The notes under the pieces: generated by a model | What the model was told of the DNA's origin: nothing | The model's input: the letters and a program-made list of their open reading frames with translations, nothing else | Databases searched by the model: none | Assembly: GCF_001902295.1 (NCBI RefSeq) | Contig: NZ_CP018335.1 | Span: forward strand, 1,488,001-1,552,000 | Length of the DNA stretch: 64,000 bases | Source of the DNA: Clostridium kluyveri | GTDB taxonomy: Bacteria > Bacillota > Clostridia > Clostridiales > Clostridiaceae | Direction: 5' to 3' | Part shown: in pieces, positions 54,042 to 63,285 of the stretch | Position numbering within the stretch: the stretch's first letter is position 1 | Layout of the letters: every line of letters begins with the position of its first letter | Position numbers and translations under genes: made by a program

Positions 54042-54889
54042 AGAATATAGGAATTAACGTTAATACAACAAAAGATCCAAATAAAGAAATGCTCAATTTT
54101 ATAGTAGAAAGTATAAAAAATATAGATAGAAGTGTAAATATAAAGACATATGAAAATTGTATGGGGCTTGATGAAAATGAAAGCAGCAGTCTGGATGTAA
54201 TTATAGTACTTGGAGGAGATGGAACTATATTAAACACTTCTAGAAATGTACTTAGATCAAAGACTCCTATACTTGGAATTAATATAGGTCACTTAGGTTT
54301 TTTGGCACAGGTGGAAATAAACAGTGTGGAAGCTGCACTAGAGAAACTTTTTAAAGGAGAGTATACAATTGAAAAAAGGGATATGATTCAGTGCACCTAC
54401 AATGAAGGTAATAAAATAAAAAGGTACGATGGATTAAATGATGTGGTATTATATAGGGGAATTAAGTCAAGAATACAAAGATATGATGTGTATATAAATG
54501 ATGCTTTTTATAATAGTTTTAGTGGAGATGGTATTATTATCTGTACCTCTACAGGGTCTACGGCATATAATTTATCTGCAGGGGGTCCTATAATACACCC
54601 ACTCTTAGATGTATTATGCTTAACACCTATGTATTCCCAATTTTTTGCATCTAGAAGTATCGTATTAGACAGTAGATCTCGTATAAGTATATCAATAGAA
54701 AAGAATTATGAAGATTCATTTTTATCTATTGATGGCCAAAAATGGGTAGCAGTGAATGGCTCTCAAACCATAAAAATAAATAAATCCAAAAACAAAAGAA
54801 GACTTATTAAGTTTGATGATGCCTATTTTAATACACTTAGAGAAAAAATTATTTTTAATGCAAAAGGATGTGAAGGTGGAATATTATGA
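54038..54889 (+). CDS. nadK: NAD kinase
   Basis: A 283-residue enzyme making NADP+ from NAD+ and ATP. VLGGDGTIL (GGDGT at 59-63) and NIGHLGFLA are the nucleotide motifs; the glycine-rich CTSTGSTAYNLSAGGPIIHP is the NAD-binding signature. The usual CPHSL-like loop after TP reads LTPMYSQFFASR here, a local divergence. It is coupled at both ends by ATGA overlaps (tlyA in front, argR behind). In Bacillus the nadK gene is elsewhere, so its position between tlyA and argR is a clostridial feature. Confidence 0.95.
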   Translation: MKNIGINVNTTKDPNKEMLNFIVESIKNIDRSVNIKTYENCMGLDENESSSLDVIIVLGGDGTILNTSRNVLRSKTPILGINIGHLGFLAQVEINSVEAALEKLFKGEYTIEKRDMIQCTYNEGNKIKRYDGLNDVVLYRGIKSRIQRYDVYINDAFYNSFSGDGIIICTSTGSTAYNLSAGGPIIHPLLDVLCLTPMYSQFFASRSIVLDSRSRISISIEKNYEDSFLSIDGQKWVAVNGSQTIKINKSKNKRRLIKFDDAYFNTLREKIIFNAKGCEGGIL

Positions 54890-55338
54890 AGGTAACTAGA
54901 CACGCTAAAATACTGGAGATTATTAATTCAGATAATATTGAAACTCAAGAGGAATTAGCAGAAAAACTTAAAGGCAGCGGCATGAATGTAACTCAAGCTA
55001 CTGTTTCTAGAGATATAAAAGAGCTGAAACTTATAAAGGTATTATCAGATAATGGGAGATATAAGTATGCAACTATATCTCGTACGGAAAGTTTTTTATC
55101 TAATAAGCTTGTAAATATATTTTCTCAAACTGTAGTAAGCGTTGAAAATATAGATAATTTTGTGGTTATAAAGACTATTTCAGGCTCTGCCTCTGCAGCA
55201 GCGGAAGCTATAGATTCTCTAGGTTTTATAGGTATAGCAGGAACTATAGCCGGAGATAATACTATATTTGTAATGGCCAGGGACAGAGAGAAAGCTCACG
55301 GTATAACTCAAAAGATGAAAAAAATGATTTCACAATAG
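54886..55338 (+). CDS. argR: Arginine repressor
   Basis: A 150-residue transcription factor. The N-terminal winged helix (ETQEELAEKLKGSGMNVTQATVSRDIKELKLIKV) binds ARG boxes, and the C-terminal domain with ASAAAEAIDSLGFIGIAGTIAGDNTIFV binds arginine and forms hexamers. It controls arginine synthesis and breakdown. Coupled to nadK by a 4-nt overlap and followed 11 nt later by recN; this order is old in Firmicutes (ahrC-recN). Confidence 0.96.
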   Translation: MKVTRHAKILEIINSDNIETQEELAEKLKGSGMNVTQATVSRDIKELKLIKVLSDNGRYKYATISRTESFLSNKLVNIFSQTVVSVENIDNFVVIKTISGSASAAAEAIDSLGFIGIAGTIAGDNTIFVMARDREKAHGITQKMKKMISQ

Positions 55339-55349
55339 GAGGATATACT

Positions 55350-57047
55350 ATGCTGCTTCAATTAAATATAAACAATTTTGCCCTTATAGAAAAATTAATT
55401 ATATCTTTTGAATCAGGCTTTAATATACTTTCTGGAGAAACCGGAGCAGGCAAGTCAATACTCATCGATGCCATAAATTATGTCATGGGGAGTAAATTTA
55501 ATAAAGATTTAATAAGAACAGGTAAAAATAAAACTTTTGTGGAAGCTGTTTTTACTATAGAAAATCCTAAAACTTTTGAAATATTGAATGAAGAAGATAT
55601 TTCTGGAGAAGAGAACATGGTTATAATCAGCAGAGAATCCTTTCAATCTGGAAGAACTATTGCAAAGGTAAATGGAAAGTCTGTTTTAATATCTAATTTA
55701 AGGAAAATAAGCAGTACATTACTGGATATACATGGACAACATGATAGTCAGAACTTGTTGGCAGAAGAAAATCATATAAATTATTTGGACTATTATGGAG
55801 AAAGTGTTCTTCATAGCCCATTAAAGGATTATAGAAAAAAATATGAAAGTTTAAATGATGTTAAAAGAAAAATATATGAAATATCAGAAAAAGAGGGGGA
55901 TAGAGAAAAAATTGTAGATTTTCTAAAATATCAGATAGATGAAATAGATTCTGCAAATTTAGTAGAAGGAGAAGAAGAAAAATTAAATGAAAAATTCAAA
56001 ATTTTCTCAAATCGGGAAAAGATAAATTCTGTTATCAATGACTGTTATATAAAATTATACAGTGGAAAAGAGGGACAAATTTCCGTATATGATAGTTTAG
56101 GAGTAATTATAAAACAATTGAATTCCATAAAAAATATTATGCCTGAAATTGACAATATACATAATTCCTTTGAAAGTATATATTATGATGTAGAGGGAAA
56201 TATAGAGGATTTAAGGAGTATTAAAGATAATTTTTACTATGATGTAAATGAACTGGAGTACATAAATAATAGAATAAATGAGATTAATAATTTTAAAAAT
56301 AAATATGGGAGTAATATAGAGAATATACTAAATTACAGAGATAAAATGAAAGCTGAATATGAAGAAATGAAAAATATGTCTCAGGTTATAGAAAAATTAA
56401 ATTTGGAAAAAATAAAATTAGAAGAGTTACTTAAATTAAAAGGTGAAGAAATCCATAAAATAAGAAGTAGGTTAGCAGAGGATTTAGAAAAAAAAATTAA
56501 AAATGAATTGGATTTTGTAGGACTTGAAAAAAGTAAATTTAAAATACAAGTTAAATTGGAAGATAAATTTACTTCAAAAGGCATGGATGATGTAAAATTT
56601 TATATAGCTACAAATCCCGGAGAACCATTGAAGCCCCTAGAAAAAATTGTATCTGGAGGAGAACTCTCCAGAATAATGCTGGCATTAAAAACAGTGTTTA
56701 TAGACAAGGATTTTATTCCCTCTGTTATATTTGACGAAATAGATACGGGTATAAGTGGGAGAATAGCACAGTGTGTAGCAGAAAAAATGTATGCAATATC
56801 TAAAAAGCATCAGGTATTTTGTGTTACCCATCTTCCTCAAATTGCATGTATGTCAGATATTCACTATTGGGTTTCAAAACAGGTAATTGATAATATGACC
56901 TACACTAAAGTTAAAAAAATGGATAAAAGGGAAAAGGAATGTGAAATAGCCAGAATGATAGGAGGCAGTGAAGTTACAAAAATTACTTTAGAACATGCAA
57001 GAGAACTTATTAATATGGCGGATTTAAAAAAGGATAAAATTAAATAG
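55350..57047 (+). CDS. recN: DNA repair protein RecN
   Basis: A 565-residue SMC-like ATPase acting on double-strand breaks. Walker A GETGAGKS (29-36) is followed by a Q-loop HGQHDSQNLL, a long coiled coil (about 150-400, with a central break), the ABC signature VSGGELSRIMLAL, Walker B SVIFDEIDTGISG and the H-loop CVTHLPQIA. All ATPase elements are intact. ATG after AGGAGG. A 205-nt gap follows, holding a candidate forespore promoter for spoIVB. Confidence 0.97.
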   Translation: MLLQLNINNFALIEKLIISFESGFNILSGETGAGKSILIDAINYVMGSKFNKDLIRTGKNKTFVEAVFTIENPKTFEILNEEDISGEENMVIISRESFQSGRTIAKVNGKSVLISNLRKISSTLLDIHGQHDSQNLLAEENHINYLDYYGESVLHSPLKDYRKKYESLNDVKRKIYEISEKEGDREKIVDFLKYQIDEIDSANLVEGEEEKLNEKFKIFSNREKINSVINDCYIKLYSGKEGQISVYDSLGVIIKQLNSIKNIMPEIDNIHNSFESIYYDVEGNIEDLRSIKDNFYYDVNELEYINNRINEINNFKNKYGSNIENILNYRDKMKAEYEEMKNMSQVIEKLNLEKIKLEELLKLKGEEIHKIRSRLAEDLEKKIKNELDFVGLEKSKFKIQVKLEDKFTSKGMDDVKFYIATNPGEPLKPLEKIVSGGELSRIMLALKTVFIDKDFIPSVIFDEIDTGISGRIAQCVAEKMYAISKKHQVFCVTHLPQIACMSDIHYWVSKQVIDNMTYTKVKKMDKREKECEIARMIGGSEVTKITLEHARELINMADLKKDKIK

Positions 57048-57186
57048 TATTAATTTTATAAGTTATCTCTAAAGTATATAAAATGATAAATTATTTTTAT
57101 GAGTACTTCAAGAGGTGACTTTTAACTTTTTGTATAAAATTTATATTCTAAAACAATACATTAACTCTAAATGAAACTATATGATA

Positions 57187-57216
57187 GCATAATAACATAT
57201 TTAAAAGGGCAACTTA
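57187..57216 (+). promoter_or_regulatory. Candidate sigma-F/sigma-G promoter of spoIVB
   Basis: GCATA (57187-57191), a 15-nt spacer and GGGCAACTTA (57207-57216) fit the sigma-F consensus GYATA-N15-GGNNANAHTR with one mismatch. In Bacillus spoIVB is expressed in the forespore from such promoters. It lies 37 nt before the spoIVB start. Confidence 0.5.
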
Positions 57217-57252
57217 AAGCTAAAGAAGCAGTATAAGACAGGAGGCAAAACC

Positions 57253-58353
57253 ATGGCAAAAAAATTTAGAAATATTCTGTATTGGATGTTAATTCCTATC
57301 CTGTTTGTAATATCAGTTGCCTATTATAAAGAAAATATATATAAAAATATTCATTGGTTTCAAAATAATAAAATGAAATCTACATTTAATACAGTGGCAG
57401 CTAGTGATGTTACTGTATATTTAGGTGGTCAGCCTATCGGGGTAAAGTTAAATACTAAAGGAGTCCTGGTAGTGGCTTTTTGTGATGTAGAGACTTCAAA
57501 AGGTAAGGTTTCAAGTCCAGCTGCATCAGCTGGAATACAAATAGGGGATAATATAATTAAAATAAATGATACTGTGGTAAAAAATTCTGAACAGACTCAA
57601 GCTGAAATAAATAAGACAAAAGGTAAAGATATTAAAATAGTAATAGAAAGAGATGGAAACAGTATAGAAAAGGTAGTAAAAGCTGTTAGTGGTATAGATG
57701 ATAATAATTATAAAATAGGTTTATGGATAAGAGATTCTACTGCTGGAATAGGAACTCTAACCTTTTATGATGAAAAGAGTGGTATGTTTGCTGCATTAGG
57801 CCATCCCATAATAGATATAGATACAGGCACAAGATTGAATATAAATTCAGGAGAAATAGTAGAATCTTCTATTGTATCGGTTAAAAAGGGTGCCAAGGGA
57901 AATCCAGGGGAGTTGAAAGGTATATTTGTCAATGAAGAAGCTAAGCTTGGAAATATAGAAAAGAATACGGAATGCGGGGTATTTGGCAAGGGAAACAATA
58001 AGCTTAAAAAAGGAAGCAATTGTATTAAAATCGGTCTTAGAAATGAAATTAAAGAAGGTCCCGCTAAAATTTTAACTACCGTAGATGGGGATAATCCTGA
58101 GTTTTATAATATAGAGATAGAAAAATTGTTGTCACAGGATTTACCAGGACCTAAAAGTATGGTTATAAAAGTTACAGATAATAGGTTATTAAATAAAACA
58201 GGAGGAATAGTTCAAGGTATGAGTGGAAGTCCCATAATTCAAAATGATAAATTAGTGGGAGCAGTAACCCATGTGCTTATAAATAAACCTGATGTAGGGT
58301 ATGGAATTTATATAGATTGGATGTTAAAAGATACAAATATATTGTCAAAATAA
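57253..58353 (+). CDS. spoIVB: SpoIVB signalling serine protease (S55)
   Basis: A 366-residue forespore protein that crosses the inner membrane and cleaves SpoIVFA to release pro-sigma-K processing. One N-terminal helix (ILYWMLIPILFVISVAYY), a PDZ domain (about 60-145, SAGIQIGDNIIKINDTVV), then the S55 domain. The catalytic triad matches Bacillus spacing: H184 in ALGHPIID, D309 in VTDNRL and S324 in GMSGSP. ATG after CAGGAGGC. It is directly upstream of spo0A as in nearly all spore formers. Confidence 0.96.
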   Translation: MAKKFRNILYWMLIPILFVISVAYYKENIYKNIHWFQNNKMKSTFNTVAASDVTVYLGGQPIGVKLNTKGVLVVAFCDVETSKGKVSSPAASAGIQIGDNIIKINDTVVKNSEQTQAEINKTKGKDIKIVIERDGNSIEKVVKAVSGIDDNNYKIGLWIRDSTAGIGTLTFYDEKSGMFAALGHPIIDIDTGTRLNINSGEIVESSIVSVKKGAKGNPGELKGIFVNEEAKLGNIEKNTECGVFGKGNNKLKKGSNCIKIGLRNEIKEGPAKILTTVDGDNPEFYNIEIEKLLSQDLPGPKSMVIKVTDNRLLNKTGGIVQGMSGSPIIQNDKLVGAVTHVLINKPDVGYGIYIDWMLKDTNILSK

Positions 58354-58417
58354 AAAATGTAGATAAAAGTTATAAAGGATTTGAGTAAATATAGAAAATA
58401 TGGTAAAATAATATTGT

Positions 58418-58450
58418 AAAAGATAGCATTTTAAATGCTATCTTTTACAT
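58418..58450. terminator. Terminator between spoIVB and spo0A
   Basis: AAAAGATAGCATTT pairs with AAATGCTATCTTTT almost without a loop, a near-perfect palindrome with A- and T-flanks, so it can end transcription in either direction. Confidence 0.8.
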
Positions 58451-58495
58451 TTATATCATTAAGATAAATATATAAAAATTTTTTTATATAAAAAA

Positions 58496-58524
58496 GAAGG
58501 AAATAAAATTCCTGTGTCGAATTT
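58496..58524 (+). promoter_or_regulatory. Sigma-H promoter overlapping a 0A box, upstream of spo0A
   Basis: GAAGGAAAT (58496-58504), an 11-nt gap and GTCGAATTT (58516-58524) match the sigma-H consensus RnAGGAwWW-N11-12-RnnGAATww at every defined position. TGTCGAA at 58515-58521 is a perfect 0A box lying exactly on the -10 element. Phosphorylated Spo0A binding here would be expected to alter its own transcription. The Spo0A start is about 50 nt downstream. Confidence 0.8.
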
Positions 58525-58572
58525 ATTAATTTGTTAACATATGGGAATTTATTAAAAAGGGGAGTGGTAAAT

Positions 58573-59388
58573 ATGGAAGAATCAAAAATAAGTGTAGTTA
58601 TTGCAGATGATAACAAAGAATTTTGTAATATTTTAAATGATTATCTTTTAAATCAAAGAGATATAATGGTTACAGGTATTGCAAAAGATGGAGTGGAAGC
58701 TCTTAAGCTAATTGAAGAAAAAAGACCGGATTTAGTGGTATTAGATATAATAATGCCTCATCTTGACGGACTTGGAGTATTAGAAGAATTAAATAACATG
58801 AATGTGGAGCCAATGCCTCGGATAATAGTTCTATCTGCAGTGGGACAGGACAAGATAACCCAAAGAGCTATAACACTTGGTGCAGATTATTATGTAGTAA
58901 AGCCCTTTGATATGGATGTATTTACTCAGAGAATTAGACAGATGTTTAATAGCGTTATAAGCAGCGGGGAAGAGGTGAAGAAGACCGTATCTTTTATAGA
59001 TGCAGGAGAAGTAAGGGTACAAAGAGATAATCCTACTGATTTGGAACAGGAAATAACAAATATAATACATGAGATAGGTGTACCTGCACATATAAAAGGA
59101 TATATGTATTTAAGAGAGGCAATAACCATGGTAGTAAATAATATGGAATTATTATCTGCAGTTACAAAAGAACTATATCCATCCATAGCAAAAAAATATA
59201 ATACTACTGCCAGCAGAGTTGAAAGGGCAATAAGACATGCGATTGAAGTAGCTTGGTCAAGGGGGCAGGTAGAAACTATAAATAGAATATTTGGATATAC
59301 CATACATAATGATAAAGGCAAGCCAACAAATAGTGAGTTTATAGCTATGGTTGCTGATAAACTAAGATTAAAAAATAGAGTTAGTTAA
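58573..59388 (+). CDS. spo0A: Stage 0 sporulation protein A (master regulator)
   Basis: A 271-residue response regulator controlling entry into sporulation and, in clostridia, solvent or stationary-phase metabolism. The receiver domain has acidic pair D12-D13 (IADDNKEF), phosphorylated D58 ([12 protein letters not shown]) and the K of VVKPFD. The DNA-binding domain shows the nearly invariant [18 protein letters not shown] recognition helix. The frame is open from 58531, but AAAGGGGAG at about 58556-58563 supports ATG 58573. Clostridia lack the Bacillus phosphorelay, so direct kinases are expected. A terminator follows. Confidence 0.98.
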   Translation: MEESKISVVIADDNKEFCNILNDYLLNQRDIMVTGIAKDGVEALKLIEEKRPDLVVLDIIMPHLDGLGVLEELNNMNVEPMPRIIVLSAVGQDKITQRAITLGADYYVVKPFDMDVFTQRIRQMFNSVISSGEEVKKTVSFIDAGEVRVQRDNPTDLEQEITNIIHEIGVPAHIKGYMYLREAITMVVNNMELLSAVTKELYPSIAKKYNTTASRVERAIRHAIEVAWSRGQVETINRIFGYTIHNDKGKPTNSEFIAMVADKLRLKNRVS

Positions 59389-59398
59389 ATTATTTAGG

Positions 59399-59440
59399 AT
59401 CTTCCGTTTATTTGCTGGATATGAATGGAAGATTTTTTTA
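59399..59440 (+). terminator. Rho-independent terminator after spo0A
   Basis: ATCTTCC (from 59399) pairs with GGAAGAT (59427-59433), with further inner pairing, and is followed by TTTTTTT. Confidence 0.82.
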
Positions 59441-59475
59441 AATATAAAAATCTAATAAGTATAATAAGCATTTAA

Positions 59476-59504
59476 TTGACAAGAATAATGTTGAAGTATA
59501 AAAT
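59476..59504 (+). promoter_or_regulatory. Sigma-A-type promoter of the NUDIX gene
   Basis: TTGACA (59476-59481), a 17-nt spacer and TAAAAT (59499-59504), followed about 90 nt later by the ATG at 59597. Confidence 0.65.
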
Positions 59505-59596
59505 TGATTACAATGAATAGGTTCAAATAGATAACTTGAGTATAGGGTTTAAAAGAGGTTGATTTAACAATCCAATAAAGGTAGAGGTGTTTAACT

Positions 59597-60118
59597 ATGA
59601 GTTTTTTTGAGAAGACCATAAGTAAAGAAACAATATTTAATGGAAAGATCATTGATTTAAATGTTCATACAGTTGAATTACCAAACGGGAAAACAAGTAA
59701 AAGGGAAATAATAAATCATGCAGGTGGAGTTGCAATAATTGCTTATAAAGACAGTGAAACTTTATTTATGGTGGAACAATTCAGAAAACCCATAGAAGGG
59801 GTTTTACTTGAAATACCTGCAGGCAAGATTGAAAAAAATGAAGATGTGCTTGAATGTGCTGAGAGAGAATTGGAAGAGGAGATAGGTTATAGGGCTAAAG
59901 AACTTAAATACTTAGGAAGAATAGTTACAAGTCCTGGATTTTGTGATGAATATATATTTATTTATAAGGCAGAAGAATTGTATAAAGGAAGAGATGACTT
60001 AGGAGATGAAGATGAATTCATAAATATTAAAGAGATTAAAATAGATAGAGTCAAAGAAATGATAAAAGAAGGAAAAATAATAGATGCAAAAACTATTTGT
60101 GCTCTTATGATGATATAA
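59597..60118 (+). CDS. NUDIX hydrolase, ADP-ribose pyrophosphatase type
   Basis: A 173-residue enzyme that likely splits ADP-ribose into AMP and ribose 5-phosphate. The NUDIX box is complete: G76-x5-E82-x7-R90-E-L-x-E94-E95-x-G97. The upstream EQFRKPIEGVLLEIPAGK and downstream TSPGFCDE are typical of NudF, with a substrate-recognising proline after the box region. It sits at the nudF position downstream of spo0A seen in Bacillus and clostridia. ATG after AGAGGTG. Confidence 0.92.
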   Translation: MSFFEKTISKETIFNGKIIDLNVHTVELPNGKTSKREIINHAGGVAIIAYKDSETLFMVEQFRKPIEGVLLEIPAGKIEKNEDVLECAERELEEEIGYRAKELKYLGRIVTSPGFCDEYIFIYKAEELYKGRDDLGDEDEFINIKEIKIDRVKEMIKEGKIIDAKTICALMMI

Positions 60119-60171
60119 TGTGTTTTTAACGGATAGTAAGTGTTATTTGTTTTTGTGCAACTAATATAAAG

Positions 60172-60200
60172 TCATATAACTCTTTTGTAAATCATAAATT
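60172..60200 (+). promoter_or_regulatory. Candidate sigma-E promoter of spoIIM
   Basis: TCATATA (60172-60178), a 14-nt spacer and CATAAATT (60193-60200) fit the mother-cell sigma-E consensus (TCATATT - about 14 nt - CATACAAT) well. The spoIIM start lies 39 nt downstream. Confidence 0.6.
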
Positions 60201-60238
60201 AATTAAAAGAAGATGATTAACAAAAGGGGGATGAGATT

Positions 60239-60889
60239 ATGTTAGAAAATAAAGCGCTAAGTTTAATAAATAGACATATTAAAAATAATTTTTGGCTGTA
60301 TATTATAAGTTTAGTATGCTTTTTCACCGGAATAGTTATTGGAATATATAGTGTTAGATATATGGGTGGATTTGAAAAAAGTGATCTTTTAAGCTATCTC
60401 AAGAATTTCACTAAAGTAGTAGATTCAGGAAATGTAAATTATAAATCTATATTTTTAGAAACTTTAAAAAATAATATTCCCATAATTTTAATGGTATGGT
60501 TTTTGGGACTTACAATGATAGGAATACCTGTAATACTTATAATAGATATAATAAAAGGATTTACCATAGGATTTACTATGAGTTTTGTAATAAGCAGCAT
60601 GGGGATTAAAGGAATGTGGTTTTCATTTCTTGGAGTGTTACCACAAAATATAATATACATACCATGTATAATATTTTCTTCTGTGCTTGCTATGGAATTT
60701 TCGCTTATGCTTTTTAAAGATAGAGCAAGAGTTCCATGGAAATCCCACATTCTAGTTAGATTTACATCTTATTCTATGTCTTTTCTGCTTGTGTGTATTA
60801 TAATGTTTATAGGTTTTTTTATGGAATCTTATCTGACTCCTAATATGATTAAGTTTATTGTAGTAAGTTCCATGAGGATATTATTATGA
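60239..60889 (+). CDS. spoIIM: Stage II sporulation protein M
   Basis: A 216-residue membrane protein of the engulfment complex with SpoIID and SpoIIP, which remodel septal peptidoglycan in the mother cell. Five helices are visible (WLYIISLVCFFTGIVIGIY; IILMVWFLGLTMIGIPVI; GFTIGFTMSFVISSMG; FLGVLPQNIIYIPCIIFSS; SFLLVCIIMFIGFFM). ATG after AGGGGGATGAG. The stop overlaps the next ORF by 4 nt. Its promoter is of the expected sigma-E kind. Confidence 0.94.
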   Translation: MLENKALSLINRHIKNNFWLYIISLVCFFTGIVIGIYSVRYMGGFEKSDLLSYLKNFTKVVDSGNVNYKSIFLETLKNNIPIILMVWFLGLTMIGIPVILIIDIIKGFTIGFTMSFVISSMGIKGMWFSFLGVLPQNIIYIPCIIFSSVLAMEFSLMLFKDRARVPWKSHILVRFTSYSMSFLLVCIIMFIGFFMESYLTPNMIKFIVVSSMRILL

Positions 60890-61116
60890 TTTTAGATGAA
60901 CAAAAAACAAATTTTATTATAGAAGTATTGAAGTGCTTTTTCATATTAGTGTTTTTTGGAATGTTTTTACCTAAATTTATAGATTTAGTAATATATAATC
61001 TCGTAGTTAAGTCTCATTCCTATGATAATAGTATATTTGTGTACAATATATTTAGTAAAAATATAGATATAATATACAATTATATTACTGTTTTTAATGA
61101 ATTTATAAAATTTTAA
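60886..61116 (+). CDS. Small membrane protein coupled to spoIIM
   Basis: 76 residues, not recognised. One clear helix (VLKCFFILVFFGMFLPKFIDLVIYNLVV can be read as one or two segments), then a polar tail with many Tyr and Asn. Its ATG overlaps the spoIIM stop (ATGA), and it has no independent ribosome binding site, so its translation should follow spoIIM. Expression in the mother cell during engulfment is therefore likely. It ends 23 nt before the xerD-like gene. Bacillus also carries a short gene of similar size near spoIIM, but homology is not established. Confidence 0.6.
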   Translation: MILDEQKTNFIIEVLKCFFILVFFGMFLPKFIDLVIYNLVVKSHSYDNSIFVYNIFSKNIDIIYNYITVFNEFIKF

Positions 61117-61139
61117 CTCCCGAAGAGTAGGTGATAATT

Positions 61140-62018
61140 TTGGAAAGCTTTTTACTGGGCTATGCAGAACAACTGGAGAAAAAACACATGAGTAAAAATA
61201 CGTTAGATGCATATATTAGGGATATAAATAGATTCTATAATTTTATAAAGAAGAGAGAAGGAAACTTAGAAGAAGTGGAAGTAGTGTCCATAATGGCATA
61301 TGTACAGTACCTTCAAAAAGAAGGCAAGGCAATTTCATCCATAGTTAGAAATATAGTTTCTCTTAGAAATTTCTATAAATATCTAATGGTTAAGGGAGTA
61401 ATAAACGAAAATCCTCTTTTGTACTATGAAATCCCTAAAGTAAAGCATAATATACCCAAAGTTCTAACTGTAGATGAGGTAGACAAGCTTCTTGATTCTC
61501 CAGATTCTACTACCTATAAAGGAATAAGGGATAAAGCTATGCTTGAGATAATGTATGCTGCAGGAATGAAGGTGATGGAACTTTTAACTTTAACTATATA
61601 TGATATAGATCTAAAATTTTCATATATACGTTGTAAAAGTCTTAGGAACAAAGAAAGACTGGTGCCTATAGGTTCTGTGGCAGTAGAATATTTAAAAAAT
61701 TATTTAGATATAAGACCCCAATTAAATATATATAATTTGGATACTTTGTTTTTGAATTTAAGAGGTGCAGCCATGAGTCGCCAGGGATTTTGGAAAATTG
61801 TAAAATACTATGCAAAAGAATCTAAAATAGACAAGGATATAAATGCCTTTACTTTAAGACATTCTTTTGCAGTACATTTGCTTCAAAATGGTGCAGATAT
61901 TAAATCTGTACAGGAACTTTTGGGACATAAAGATTTATCTGCTACCCAAATATATTCTGCAGTACTAAAGAAGAATAAAATTGCAGAAGTATATAAAAAA
62001 GCTCATCCACGGGCATAA
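61140..62018 (+). CDS. xerD: XerD-like tyrosine recombinase with altered catalytic residues
   Basis: About 292 residues, with the Xer SAM-like N-terminal domain and the C-terminal integrase domain in full. Aligned to E. coli XerD by motif spacing, the first catalytic arginine (R148) is lysine here (K144 in GMKVME) and the catalytic histidine (H244) is phenylalanine (F237 in AFTLRH). R240, H263 (GHKD) and the nucleophile Y272 (TQIYSAV) remain, as does the lysine region NKERLVPI. Strand exchange may thus be weak or absent. TTG start after GTAGGTG; the locus after spoIIM matches xerD of Bacillus. Could be a non-catalytic partner. Confidence 0.85.
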   Translation: MESFLLGYAEQLEKKHMSKNTLDAYIRDINRFYNFIKKREGNLEEVEVVSIMAYVQYLQKEGKAISSIVRNIVSLRNFYKYLMVKGVINENPLLYYEIPKVKHNIPKVLTVDEVDKLLDSPDSTTYKGIRDKAMLEIMYAAGMKVMELLTLTIYDIDLKFSYIRCKSLRNKERLVPIGSVAVEYLKNYLDIRPQLNIYNLDTLFLNLRGAAMSRQGFWKIVKYYAKESKIDKDINAFTLRHSFAVHLLQNGADIKSVQELLGHKDLSATQIYSAVLKKNKIAEVYKKAHPRA

Positions 62019-62068
62019 TTAACATGTGTTTTAAATAGTTTTGTATAGTGAAGAGAGGATGAGCTTAT

Positions 62069-63238
62069 ATGAAGAGAGTAATTTTAATAGTATTTGACAG
62101 TGTAGGTATAGGAGAATTACCAGATGCAGAAGAATATGGAGATGTAGGAAGTAATACTTTGGGAAATATATCAAAAGCTGTAGGAAGACTTGAAATTCCA
62201 ACTCTGTACAAATTAGGGATTGGAAATATACAGGGAGTTAAAAATTTAAGCGGATGTGAAAAACCTATAGGGAATTTTGGAAAGTGTGCTGAATTATCCA
62301 AGGGAAAAGATACTGTAACGGGACACTGGGAAATGGCAGGGATTGTTCTAAAAATTCCTTTAAATACTTATCCCCAGGGATTTCCTGAAGATATAATAGA
62401 AGAATTTCAAGTTAAAATCGGTAGAAAAGTCCTTGGGAATAAAGTGGCATCAGGTACGGAAATAATAAATGAACTGGGAAAAGAACATGTAGATACAGGA
62501 TACCCTATAGTATATACTTCTGCAGATAGTGTATTTCAAGTGGCTGCCCATGAAAAAGTGATTCCACTGGAGGAATTATATAAAATATGTAAGATAGCCA
62601 GAGAAATGCTTCTAGGAGATAGAACCGTAGGAAGAGTAATTGCAAGACCTTTTATTTATGACAAGGGAAAGTATGTAAGAACTTCAAATAGAAAAGATTT
62701 TGCACTTGATCCTCCAGGAAAAACCATGCTGGACTATATAAAGGAAGCTGGATTAGATGTAATGGCAGTAGGTAAAATAGAGGATATATACAATAAAAGA
62801 GGAATAACAGAGGCAGTTCATATAAAAAATAATATGGATGGTATAGACAAAACCTTGGGTTATATGAAAAAAAATAAACAGGGACTTATATTTACAAATT
62901 TAGTTGATTTTGATATGCTGTATGGCCATAGAAATGATGTAGAAGGATATGCTAAAGCTCTTGTAGAGGCAGATAAAAGGATTCCTGAAATAATTTCTAA
63001 TATGAATGAAAGGGATGTACTTATAATAACTGCAGATCACGGGTGTGATCCAACTACAAAAAGTACAGATCACTCCAGAGAATATATACCTGTTTTAGTG
63101 TACGGGAAAAATTTAAAAGCGTGTGTAGACATAGGTATAAGGAAAAGTTATTCTGACATAGGCAAAACTATATTAGAACTTTTAGATATAAAAAATGATC
63201 TTCAGGGAATTAGTTTTAAAGACTTAATAGACAAATAA
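62069..63238 (+). CDS. deoB: Phosphopentomutase
   Basis: A 389-residue metalloenzyme of the alkaline phosphatase superfamily that interconverts (deoxy)ribose 1- and 5-phosphates. [14 protein letters not shown] opens it, the phosphorylated threonine lies in DTVTGHWE (81-88), and [21 protein letters not shown] carries further metal ligands. It forms a salvage pair with the nucleoside phosphorylase gene that follows. ATG after AGAGAGGATGAG. Confidence 0.97.
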   Translation: MKRVILIVFDSVGIGELPDAEEYGDVGSNTLGNISKAVGRLEIPTLYKLGIGNIQGVKNLSGCEKPIGNFGKCAELSKGKDTVTGHWEMAGIVLKIPLNTYPQGFPEDIIEEFQVKIGRKVLGNKVASGTEIINELGKEHVDTGYPIVYTSADSVFQVAAHEKVIPLEELYKICKIAREMLLGDRTVGRVIARPFIYDKGKYVRTSNRKDFALDPPGKTMLDYIKEAGLDVMAVGKIEDIYNKRGITEAVHIKNNMDGIDKTLGYMKKNKQGLIFTNLVDFDMLYGHRNDVEGYAKALVEADKRIPEIISNMNERDVLIITADHGCDPTTKSTDHSREYIPVLVYGKNLKACVDIGIRKSYSDIGKTILELLDIKNDLQGISFKDLIDK

Positions 63239-63285
63239 TTAAAAGGTAATTAAAAGGACATAAAAATCTTTCAAGTATTTGTTTA

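Noticed and set aside
54038..54889. nadK as damaged because its CPHSL-like loop is altered
   Set aside because: The GGDGT and TGSTAYNLSAGGP motifs are intact, length is normal and the gene is coupled in a conserved operon, so it is most likely functional.
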